From Cymbidium sinense (lineage: Eukaryota; Streptophyta; Magnoliopsida; Asparagales; Orchidaceae): a DNA stretch of 64,000 nt. This document shows, piece by piece, positions 49,137-59,084 of this stretch. The notes below the pieces were generated by a model. The model worked only from the letters and a program-made list of their open reading frames with translations, did no database searches and was not told the DNA's origin. Every line of letters starts with the position of its first letter. Within the stretch, counting starts at the first letter, position 1. Position numbers and translations under genes: made by a program. Location of the stretch: positions 434,001 through 498,000 of the forward strand of contig JAKCPB010000358.1 of assembly GCA_021442155.1 (NCBI GenBank). The letters are read 5' to 3'.

Positions 49137-49606
49137 CTAAACCATATGAATGGGTAGAACCATGATGGTAGAAACATCACCATCAACTAGGCTTAATCTA
49201 GATCTGGCAGTGGAGGCAAAGGTGGATGCGGCGATTATCGTAGTGGTGGTGGGGCATCTAGAGGTGGTGGTTAGAGCAATGGTTATTATGAAGGCGTGAG
49301 GAGTGATGATGGTTACAACCATGGTGGTGGTGGAGGGAGAGAACCAGGATATGATGGTGGATCCCACTACTTGAGAGGCTAGGGTGATTCTGATGGGAAC
49401 TAGAGAAACTAAAGAATAATCGATCTGATCTGCTACTTATGTGTCTTTCTGATGAGGCAGTTCCTAGTTATCTAGGGTTTTTTGATTTTCTCTATCGTGC
49501 TCATTTTTTTATGTTGTCTTGTGTCTTAGAAAACTTCATGTGTTACTTGGTTGATGAAATCAAAAATAAGAAATGTTGATTATGAATTTGTTCTCTATTA
49601 AAAAAA
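49137..49606 (+). pseudogene. GR-RBP last-exon pseudogene, copy 9
   Basis: Starts 2 bp after the LINE poly(A). The ancestral frame from ATGAATGGG near 49146 reads MNG, stop, NHDGRNITIN, stop, A, stop, SRSGSGGKGG, continues through a Gly/Tyr/Arg-rich tail containing SDDGYNHGGGGG and YDGGS, and ends SDGN, stop, RN, stop. The frame is kept for about 90 codons despite six stops, all explicable by single substitutions (CAG, TGG or CGG to TAG type). Full 3'UTR, then poly(A) of 7 at 49600-49606 against CCCTAAA. The opposite-strand open frame is an artefact. Confidence 0.87.
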
Positions 49607-49888
49607 CCAAAAACCCTAAACCCTAAAATAAAACTTGAACCCTAAACCTAAAGCCTAAAGCCTAAACCCTAAACCCCAAACCAAAAAGCCCTAAACCTTA
49701 AACTCTAAACCCTAAACCCTAAACCCAACACCCAAAACCCTAAACCCTAAATAAATAAGTAATAAACTAAATATAATAAATAAACTAAACCTACTGGTTT
49801 ACTTAATTTAAAAAAAAAACCTTAAACCCTAAATCCTAAACCCTAAAACTAACCCTAAACCCTAAACTCTAAACCTACAACTACTAAA
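49607..49888. repeat. Telomere-derived array, segment 9, before LINE copy 2
   Basis: CCCTAAA-rich block to about 49755, a short AATAAATAAGTAATAAAC piece, end motif about 49780-49815 (CCTACTGGTTTACTTAATTT), then CCCTAAA words ending CCTACAACTACTAAACCTGG, matching the seam before LINE copy 1. Confidence 0.88.
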
Positions 49889-52126
49889 CCTGGCTTAATA
49901 ACAATTAGAATGAAAACAAACTTGAGAACTATATTTTGATTTCTATTTTTGACAAGTTTTGCAACATCACTGTCTTTTCTAATAAACTGGGTCAAATACT
50001 TTTCAAGCTCTCTTACAATGGTGATTTAATTCATAAAGAGGTTTGGGATTTTATTAGAAATAAAAAAATACCTCTAATTTTATCATTAAACTTTGGAACA
50101 ATATAATTCCCATTTCTTATTCAATTTTAACTTGGACGATTTTCAATAACTTCATCCGATTGATTTCTTGCTCTGACATAAATGGATTTACTTACTTGCT
50201 AAGTGCTATTGTTGCTTTCATATTTAAATTGTTAGTCATGATTTTTCCAATGGTACTATTATTTCAAAACTTTGGATATGGTATGATGATTTATTTCACA
50301 CTAACTATTTTCACATATCTCTTTCATTATATCAACTTCTTGAAGTTTGTTTCATAAAACTGTGAAAGGTCATATCAATGCTTTTATTACTATTACCCTT
50401 ATTTGGTTCATTTGGATGGATGTAAATGATGTTAAAAATTGTGGCATCCCTATGAACCATAAAAGGATCCTTGCTAGAACTAAAGAAAAAATTCTTGCTT
50501 TGTTTAATGCAAACTTAATTAGCAATTTTCAATTTAGAGGTTATAAATTTGTGGCTTAAAAATAGCCTAACACTTTGCATGATGATCCTTCCTACAAGAG
50601 TATTAGGATTGTACATTGGATTAAACCTAAAGAGAATTCTATTAAGATCAATATTAATGGATCTGTTTCCCCAAACAAATATGGTTGTGGAGGAATTCTT
50701 AGGGATTCTAAAACTTATCATGTGTTTTTTCCTACCCCTCAAAGCTTATTATTTATCTTTGAACTCATTATTCTTAACAAAGCTATTTATATTTGTTTAA
50801 GCAAAGGTCTCTTAAATATTATGATTGAAGTTAATGATCTTCTTTTACTTAATATTTTCAATAATAATAATATGGAAAATGCTGGTATATTTTATCTTCT
50901 TAATCACACTATAAAGCTTCTTTCTCAAGCTTGCTACAAAATTTCTCACATTCCTCGTGAAGGAAATGCTTGTGCTGATTTCTTGGATAATTTAGGAGGG
51001 GAATTAATTGAGCTCACTTTATTTGATAAACATAGCTTATCTAAGCATCTACGTGGGTCTGTTCAATGTAGACAACACTGGACTATCTTAAATCAAATTT
51101 TAACTTTATGCTCTTTTGTATATCTTTTGCTATGGTGGTTTTATTCAGTCTATTTTTTGTTGCTTTTTAGTTCTCCCCTCACTAGGAAGTGGTTTTTGCT
51201 AAGTTTCTTTCTATACCTAAACCTCGTTCTATGCTTACCTGACCTTATTTTGGGTCATAGTGGTTTAAGTTTTAATTGGTTTCTCTATCCTCTGAGCTTG
51301 GCAGTTTTCTTTCTATGGCTCATGCTTTATGTCTCCTGCTGGGTTGTGCTTGTGCCAGATTTTAGCTTAACCCTTTTACCAATTAATTTTGGGTTTGCCT
51401 CTAGTTTTGGATTGTTGTGGCCTTTTTCAAATTTGATTTGCAAATGCAATGGTTGGTTCTGCTGGTTGCTGCTATTTATTTATTTCATCTACTTTGCTAT
51501 TTTGGGTGGTTGTTTTTTCAGGGCTGTTGTTGGCCTCTTCTAGCTTGTGGGCTTTTGGTGGTTGTTGTTCTCTTTTCTTTGTTTGGATTGGAGGTTTCTG
51601 CTAGTTGGTTCCATCTGCCCTGTGTATTGGAGTTAGCTGTTACGTGGTTATTGTCTCCCCATTTTCTCTTTTATAGTGATTGTCTACTCTTTAGGATTTG
51701 GAAAGGGGTCTTTTTTCCTTTGGCCTTATTCCTTTCATTACCATTTTGCTACTTGTGGTTAGGTGGTCCTCCTTTTCCATTTTTTATATTGGCAGGGTGA
51801 CTACCATTTTTTTTCTTGGTTATTTTGGAGATCTCCTTCTCGGATGTGGCTTTGTCTGCTGTTGTTCTTTTCTTTCTTTTTGGCTCTATATTGGCTCTAT
51901 CAGTAGGTTGGTTTTGTTGGCTGACTGGGCTAGTTGGCTATTTTGACTGGCTGGGTTGGTTGGCTGGGTGGATGTGTTGGCTGTGTTGGATGGTTGGTTT
52001 AGGTGCTTTTGGCTAGGTTGATTTAGTTGGGTTTATGGTCTGCTCCTAGGTTGGTTATCCTCTCTTGGGGGTAGCTATTTTTCCTTTATTTTTGCTTCCT
52101 AGTTTGGATGTCTGTTTTCTTGCTGC
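49889..52126 (+). mobile_element. LINE 3' fragment, copy 2, truncated 3' end
   Basis: Homologous to 45700-47930 of LINE copy 1 in the same orientation, starting at the same point. Truncated before the last kilobase, poly(A) signal and poly(A) tail: it runs from the G/T-rich part directly into GR-RBP copy 10 near 52127 (CTTGCTGCTTTGAT). The frame 50347-50559 reads VKGHIN, LIWFIWMDVND and ALFNANLISNFQFRGYKFV, the inter-domain region between zf-RVT and RNase H. A deletion near 51530-51600 removes about 60-70 bp present in copy 1. Confidence 0.82.
50575..51543 (+). pseudogene. LINE RNase H domain, open but catalytically degraded
   Basis: The longest open frame in the window (322 codons). Residues about 12-145 are an RNase H (RVT_3) domain: IVHWIKPKENSIKININGSV, NKYGCGGILRDS, FELIILNKAI, HIPREGNACADFLDNLGGE. 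Compared with the family pattern KxNxDGS, E, D and HxxREGNxxAD, the first Asp is Asn28 and the third is Asn87, while Glu63 and Asp135 remain, so cleavage activity is unlikely. Residues about 175-322 are hydrophobic and Trp/Leu-rich and correspond to the G/T-rich 3' region rather than a real domain. The Met start lies inside the LINE frame and is not a true start: the upstream frame has stops near 50560. No sign that this is a host gene. Confidence 0.75.
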
Positions 52127-52580
52127 TTTGATGAAAGGAACATCACCTTCAATCAGGCTCAATCTAGATATAGCGATAGAGGCGATGGAGGAGGCGACAG
52201 TTATCGTAAGGGTGGTGAGGGAACTGGAGGTGTTGATTGACATGGAGGTGGTGGTCAGAGCAGTGGTGGTTATGGAGGCGTGAGGAATGATGGAGGTTAC
52301 AACCATGGTAGTGGTGAGGGGAAAACCGATATGATGGTGGATCCCTACTCGAGAGGTGGTTTTGATGGGAACTAGAGAAATTGAAGAAACCCAATCGATA
52401 TTGATGAAACTATGTCTTTACAACAAAGGCGGTTCTAGTTATCTAAGTTTTGGATTTGCTCTATACCTGTTAACTTTTTATCTATGTCATCACTTGTGTC
52501 TTAGAAAACTTTGTGTCTTACTTGGTTAATCAAATTGAAAAGAAGAGTTAAATCTGAATTTATTCCATGTTAAAAAAAAA
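52127..52580 (+). pseudogene. GR-RBP last-exon pseudogene, copy 10
   Basis: Starts at GATGAAAGGAACATCACC (the DGRNIT segment), lacking the first codons, fused directly to LINE DNA. It keeps FNQAQSR with CAG for the Gln that is a stop in copies 1, 2 and 9, so it preserves the ancestral residue. The glycine-rich part follows, with GYGGVRNDGGYNHGSGEG-like codons and YSRGGFDGN, then a TAG in place of the Trp codon. 3'UTR complete; poly(A) of about 9 at 52572-52580 runs into CCCTAAA. Open frames in other phases are artefacts. Confidence 0.85.
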
Positions 52581-54559
52581 CCCTAAACCCTTAACTAAAA
52601 CTTTAACCATAAACCTAAAATCTAAACTATAAATCATAAATCTTAAAAACCCTAAACCCTAAACCCTAAACCCTAAACCTTAAACTAAACACCTAAAAAC
52701 CTAAATCTAAACTAAATAAAACCTAAAAATTAAAATAATTAACTAAAACTTAAACTGAAATAAATAAAATAATAAAATAAAATAAAAACCTAAACTAAAA
52801 CTTAAACCTAAACTTAAACGTAAACCTAAAAATAAAATAAAATAAAAAATCAAAATTAAAATAAAATAAATAAAATAAAAACCTAGACATAAAAAATAAA
52901 GCTAAAAATAAAACTTAAATCCTAAACTAAAAAAAATGTAAACCTAAAAATAAATAAAAAATAAAGCCTAAATCCTAAACTAAAAAAAATGTAAACCTAA
53001 AATATATAAAATAAAATAAACCTAAAGCTAAACTAAAATTAATAAAACCTAATAAACTAAACCTAAACTCTAAACTAAATAAAATAAAATAAACTAAAAT
53101 AAACCTAAACCTAAACTAAAAATTAAACCTAAAATAACCCTAAAATAAAACCTAAAACCTAAACAAAATAAAATAAAATGAATCTTCCTAAACCTAAAAA
53201 TTAAAAAAATAACCTAAACCTAAAAATAAAATAAAGAAGCTAAATTGAAAATAAACATAAGTAAAAAAAAATTAAATAAAATAAAAAACCTAAAACGAAA
53301 ATATATAACCAAAATAAATAAACTAAACTAAATAAAAAATTAAATCTAAATAAAATAAATAAATAAAATAAACTAAATAAACCTAAATTGGTTTAATTAT
53401 TTTAAAACATACCCTACCACCTACCTAAAATCCTAACCCTAAACTCTAAATTCTAAAACCCTAAACCTTAAACTAACCCCAACCAAACCTTAAACCTCCA
53501 CTGAGCCCTAATCCCACCCTGGGCTTTAAACTCCCACAGGCCCTGACCCAAACCATCTAAAACAACCACAATCCTCCACTAGCCTTACCCTACCAAACAC
53601 TAACCTCACATTTCCTCTAACCTAAACCCTTGACTTTAAACCAAAAACTAAACTGAGCTCTGACCATCCTAAGGCCCTAACCCTAAACTCCTACATGAAA
53701 ATGTTCCCAACCCAAACCCACTCTAACTACTAACCCAAAACCTACTATAACCTACAATAAAATAAATAAACCTAAAGCTAAATAAAAAAAAAATACTTAA
53801 ACCTAAAATAAATTAAATTAAAAAATGAAATAAAATAAAATAAAATAAAATATATAAAATATAAACTAAACTAAAAATAAAATAACTTATGAATAAATAA
53901 AATAAATGTAAAATAAAATAAAGATCAAAACTTAAAATAAACCAAAATTAAATAACATAAACAAAAAAATAAACCTAAACCCTAAACTAAAGAAAACCTA
54001 AACCTAATATAAAAATAAAATAAACAAAATGAAATAAACTTAAACCTAAACTAAAATAAATAAAACGTGAACCTAAACCTAAACCTAAACTAATCAAAAT
54101 AAATTAAACTAAAAATCAACCTAAACCTAAACTAAAAAAATAAAACTTAAAAATAAACCTAATAAAAATATAAAACCTAAACATAAAAAAAATATAATAT
54201 AAACTTAACCCTAAACCTAAAATAAAAATTGAACCTAAACTTAAAAAATAAAATAAAAATAAAATTCAACTAAGAAATAAACCTAAACATAAAAAAACAA
54301 AGTAAAATAAAAAACCTAAACTAAAATAGGAAAAACCTAAAATAAAAAAACAAACTAAATAAAAAAACATAAATAAAAAAATAAAAGAAACTAAAATAAT
54401 TAAAAAATAAACTAAATAAACTAAATAAACTAAATAAACTTAAACATATTGATTTACTTAATTTTTTTTCTTTAAAAAAAGCCATAATCCGTAAATTTTT
54501 AACCCTAAACCCTAAACCCTAAAACTAACCCTACCCAACCCAAAATAACTAACACTACC
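52581..54559. repeat. Telomere-derived composite array, segment 10
   Basis: CCCTAAA block to about 52690; A-rich block to 53375, which contains an approximate 60-bp local duplication (AAAAAAAATGTAAACCTAAA at about 52930 and 52983); end motif remnant 53375-53405 (TTGGTTTAATTATTTT); a diverged, C/G-richer block 53405-53760; A-rich block to 54430; end motif 54440-54475 with a T-run; short CCCTAAA remnant to about 54559. Confidence 0.87.
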
Positions 54560-54892
54560 TAAACCCTAAACATGAATAATAATAACTAACTAATAAACCT
54601 AAACCCTAAACATAATTAGCCTAATAAAACTAAACCCAATAACTAATCTAATAATAGTGAAACTAACTAAACTAAAACTAATAACTAATAAACATAAACT
54701 AAGAAACTAACTAAATAACTAATAAATAACTAATAATAACTAACTAGCTAATAACTAAAACTAATAAACTAACTATACCTAATAATAAACTAACTAAATA
54801 ATAATAACTAAAATTAATAGTAAAACTAAAAAATTTAATAAACTTAAACTAAATAACTAAATAAACTAATAATAATCTAAACTAAATAAAAC
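54560..54892. repeat. Low-complexity AATAACTAACTAATA tract
   Basis: A distinct simple-sequence tract made of TAACTAA, AATAATAA and ACTAATAA words, different from both the CCCTAAA and CCTAAA/AAATA blocks. It ends at the left edge of the 530-bp direct repeat. No gene. Confidence 0.8.
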
Positions 54893-55450
54893 TAAAGTGG
54901 GAATGGGTTTAAAATAGCAAGTGATGATTTATCTTTTCTTCTTTAAATTAAATCAAATTCAAAACTTATTTAATAAAGAAGCTTTGGTTTATTTTAAATA
55001 ATCTTATTTGATTTGATTATCCTTAAGATTTAGTTTGGTTGAATGAATCACATGCTTATATTTGAATGTACTCTTTCCAATCATGTTAAATTTGGTATGT
55101 CATTTGAATTCATGCATCCATCTTTTCAAAATCAAGTAAAATAAAATGGATTTCTTTTATGTAAGCTTGCATGTGCTGATTTAATTTAATATATCTGTGG
55201 CTATTATCACTATTAAGTCCAAATGTATTTTTTAAAAGCTTTTAAATGAATAATAATATGTGTTATGATGCTAGTTATAAATACATAAGAAATACATGTG
55301 CTTATAGCTTAAGTGTATGAATGTTGAGTTCTCTTTCCTCTATTCTTGTGTTGATTTATATAAGATTAAATTGTAATGGGTATATAGTCTGAACGTCATC
55401 AGAACATGAGGCTTTAGCTAGCCCCAAAAAGGTCATTTGATTATATCACT
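54893..55450. repeat. 530-bp direct repeat flanking the inner array, right copy
   Basis: Second copy of 39177-39706. It begins at GTGGGAATGGGTTTAAAATA immediately after the low-complexity tract and, unlike the left copy, continues rightward into 55451-58570. The two copies bracket about 15.2 kb of array, LINE and GR-RBP sequence. Confidence 0.88.
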
Positions 55451-56002
55451 TTCCTGGTTTAGCAGTGGCACATATGCATTTGATTTCATTCTCTTGTATT
55501 TCAACATTAGAACTTGGATGGAGCTTTAATTCATACATATAAATGATTCAATAAAAAAATACAATCTTTGCATGGTTTTCTTTCCCTAATTTATGTATAC
55601 ATCCATGTGTGTCCAAGAAAAGAAAGTATATAATCTAGACATCCTGAAAAAATATGAGGCTTTAGTTAGCCACAATGAGGTCATTTAATTACCTCACTTC
55701 CTTGGTTTAACAATGACACATACTTGCCTATATCATTGTACATGTATATGTATATGTGATTAGTGAATGAAAATCCCATTTTACATTAAAATTGCATTCA
55801 TTCATAATTAACTAAGTGGTTGAATTAATTAGCCATATGATTCTAAGCTTACTTCCTATGTTCATGTATACAAATTTACATATGTTTGAATGTAAATGGG
55901 TATATAGTCTGGACATCCCGAGAATACAAGGCTTTAGCTAGCTCCAAAGATGTCATTTGATTACCTCACATCCTTGATTTAACAATGACACATGCCTATT
56001 TA
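55381..56002. repeat. Three-copy repeat of about 250-270 bp
   Basis: Related segments start near 55381, 55627 and 55900. Each has GTATATAGTCTGGACAT-like words, GAGGCTTTAGCTAGCC or variant, GGTCATTTGATTACCTCAC, and TTTAACAATGACACATGCC. A partial fourth relative is at 39651-39706. The spacer between copies is AT-rich and less conserved. Confidence 0.85.
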
Positions 56003-58569
56003 AATTCATTATAATGTACTTTTTGTATAAGAATTTGGATAAAGTTTGAAATTAATATGTTTAGATAATTTAATCAAATAAAATAAAAATTCTAAACAAA
56101 CACATGCATTCATCAATTAAAGGTACTAAAATATGTTGCATGTATAGATACAGTTGGGATTAAATCATATGCATGTTACATGTGATGGAAAAGAATGATT
56201 CAATATATGTCATGTGATAGTAATTCAATTAAATTAATCTTGAGATGCCTTTCATTTTGAATAGGATTATTTAAACTGAACCTAAACTTAGTATTAATTA
56301 AATCATTTAATAAGTCATTTCACTAAAGAAGACTAAATCAAATAATATACTTTAGAAAGTGACTTATGGTAGGGATGAAAGAGGGCAATCCACCTTTCCT
56401 CTCTTTATAATACTTAGTTGCTAAGTTTAATCAAATAAAATAAAAGAAAACACAAATTCAAATTCTCAAATCAGTTAAACTAATTCAAGTGAAATCAACC
56501 TTTCATGTTAAATTGAATCCTTAAACACTTAGAAAATACAACAATAATTCCTAACAAGACTTACTACACAAGCGTTAATACACAAAATAAAATTAAGTCA
56601 CCACTTCTAGCTCTAAGTTAGGATGGTGTATGATATGATTTATATTTTATTTTATGAAGTTTTATTTTAGATTGAATGTTAGGGTGTATGATTTATAGAT
56701 TGGATGATAAGCCAATATTAGCCTAATCATAATTTTTGCAGAGGTTTATGCTTAAGTGATTCTTTTTTTCCAGGTTGCTTAAATCCTTAAGCTTAATCAA
56801 AGTTAGGATAGTAGGCTTAGTTATCCATTTGTAGGGTGCTAAGTCCAAATTATAAATACAACTGCTTTAGATTATATGTATATTTAGATAACCTCCATTT
56901 TATAGGTGTAATTAGATTTACTTTTCCCCATAAATGTAAATAGGAATTAGGATTAGTGCTATGGGGATTAGGATGAGCGATGGCGAAGGCTTTGTCTTGG
57001 GTGCCCTGTGATGCCTTTGAAGCAAGCACCATCCAAATCAAAGAAGGAATGAAATACAAAATGAAGATATGAAGAAAGAAGACCCTCATAGCATTTAATA
57101 CAATTATAATTATTGTTTCATATTCTAGGTTGTATAAGGGTAGAGCTGGCTACCCATCTTTTCTCTCTTTGGGTTGTATGGCGTGCATCATTCTTTTCTT
57201 CTTTATGATGATAAATTATATAATTGTTTGATGTTATGTTTACATTATGCATTAGGACAACATGCTTTTCATAGTTTCTTAAATGATTGATGCTTTAATG
57301 TGTGGCTTGGATACGATTAGGCTCTTAAGATAAAATAACTTTTCTACCCAACTAATCACTCATAACTAAATTTTAAACAACTCATAACCTCATCATAAAG
57401 CCTAAGCCATAAATAAGATAATTAAAAGATTTAGCAACCCCTTAGCTATATTGTTGTATATTTTACATCATGCATGCATATTCTCTCTCTTGAACATGAA
57501 GGATCTCCATCCTTGCACAAGGAATGCTTGACTGTGAGCATCCCTTATGGTGGACAACATCTTCTAGGTGATTTAACATAACCTATTTAATCATGCATTT
57601 AAGCATAAGAAATCCTAAAGCCTCAATCAAAATGATCTATCAAAATGAAATAAAATTTGAAAGATTTTGCATCTATAGATTAAGTCATATGCTCATACCA
57701 CTCATGCCCTAGTCTCTTATGGAGTGTCTTTAGGACTTTAGTCTCTCTCTAATTAAATAACTACCCTAGCTATCTTACAATTCATAAGACCGGACTACAT
57801 GGTTTTAAATTCATAGGAGGAGTTAGTTGGCAGCCACTCCAGGTGGTTATAAGTCCAGAAGTCAGACAATGTATTCTCTCTTGTGGAGGTAAACCCTTAT
57901 GTCCACCTATCACTTAGATTTAGGTCATGCTTTAGCTTGTACTAATGCTCCCAAGATTTAGGATCCAAGGTAGCTATTTCCTTTGGGCTACGAACATAAA
58001 TACTTACCTCTTGGGCATTCCCACAACCTTATGTTTCTGGATTATAAGCCGAAGTAATCTAATTAAATTTCAACTCAAAACATATAAATCTCCTCAACTT
58101 CAAAATTATAACCCCAACCATAGGATAGATTAGAATGCTCACTTTCTTAGTATCATGAGCATTTTACTTATTTCATTTGGATTCCAAAAATAAGTCTTCT
58201 CATTGAACTTTCCCAATTGATTTTTTAAATACAACCAATATTTTGATAGTCTAACCTTGAAATCTTTAGAGATGATAATTGTCTACTTTAATAGAGAATA
58301 TTCTTAGGAAATTTTATTTCCTAAGATGTAATTAGCTATGGAGGCTTTCCTCCATAGGGAACTTAAGAACTTGGTTTAATATAAACCCTACTTTACTCAT
58401 TCATAGAAAGCAGGGAAAACATTTATGGTACATTCGAAGACCCATCATGCCTTAGGAGTCTTTATTACATGATTTGGTCCATTGTAGGGTGATTCCTCTA
58501 TCTTTCAAGGTAGTATAACATACCTTAATGTTGTACCCGATCACCTCAAAGAGTTCCCCTTACGATAGT
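55451..58569. mobile_element. Noncoding insertion-like segment inside gypsy protease, right part
   Basis: No convincing gene. Contents: the rest of the three-copy repeat to 56002; AT-rich DNA to 56600; 56600-57200 with a TATAAATA word at 56851-56858 that could be an LTR promoter, though no LTR ends are seen; 57480-58130 mixed-composition DNA with short meaningless open frames; a perfect hairpin at 58336-58357; then a transition to protease codons somewhere between 58400 and 58620. Taken with 35641-39706, it may represent one element of about 7 kb. Confidence 0.4.
58336..58357. repeat. 9-bp perfect hairpin (CTATGGAGG / CCTCCATAG)
   Basis: CTATGGAGG, loop CTTT, CCTCCATAG. It lies close to the inferred right edge of the noncoding segment. 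It may be chance or a terminal structure of that element; no T-run follows. Confidence 0.6.
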
Positions 58570-59084
58570 CCCCCTTCCCATACATCTAAAATAAACACCA
58601 TAAGGCCCTCTCATCATGTTCATTGAATCTTCTCAACATAATCCTTTCTTTTTGGAATTTGGAGATGTCGATCCTCAAGTAGGCAAGGGTTCTTAGACTC
58701 ATAATCTTGACTAATACACCTTGATCAACCAAAACTCTAGATAGCTTGTATCTGCCAACATCCACTATAACGTAAAGAGGTGGTTATGCTTGGTCGTCAT
58801 AGGAGTAAGTCTTCATCCTGAACGTAACTCTTAAGATGTCCTTCGAGTGGCATGCCTCCTCTTTAGTAGTGGTCAGTTGAGCTAAGCATATATCTAAATC
58901 AAGTAAGGCCTTGATTAGTGATTCCATCATCTCTTTGGATAAGACGGGCATCATATATGCTTAACTTGGAAACTTTTTTTAAGGTGAGCTAGGACATTGT
59001 AATCAACTTTTGCTTACCCTTATCCTAAGATGCTATCCTAGGAGGTAGAACTTTGCCATTATGTAGGTTGACTTCAGTGACTTC
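58570..59084 (-). pseudogene. Gypsy protease, N-terminal half (locus B, right part)
   Basis: Aspartic protease that would mature Gag-Pol. On the - strand: MESLIKALLDLDICLAQLTT-like linker residues near 58870-58930, HSKDILRVTFRMKTYSYDD, PPLYVIVDVGRYKL, then SRVLVDQGVLVKIMSLRTL near 58690-58740, matching the family pattern VDxGxSxNIxxLxTL that carries the catalytic Asp; here the triad is DQG. The frame then reads SKFQKERIMLRRFNEHDERA and fades near 58570. The C-terminal half is not downstream but at 35400-35640. Contains at least one stop (after DDQA). Confidence 0.75.

Noticed and set aside
56850..57089. Possible small gene on the - strand with TATA-like word nearby
   Set aside because: The TATAAATA is on the + strand at the frame's 3' end, and the 79 codons have no recognisable domain.
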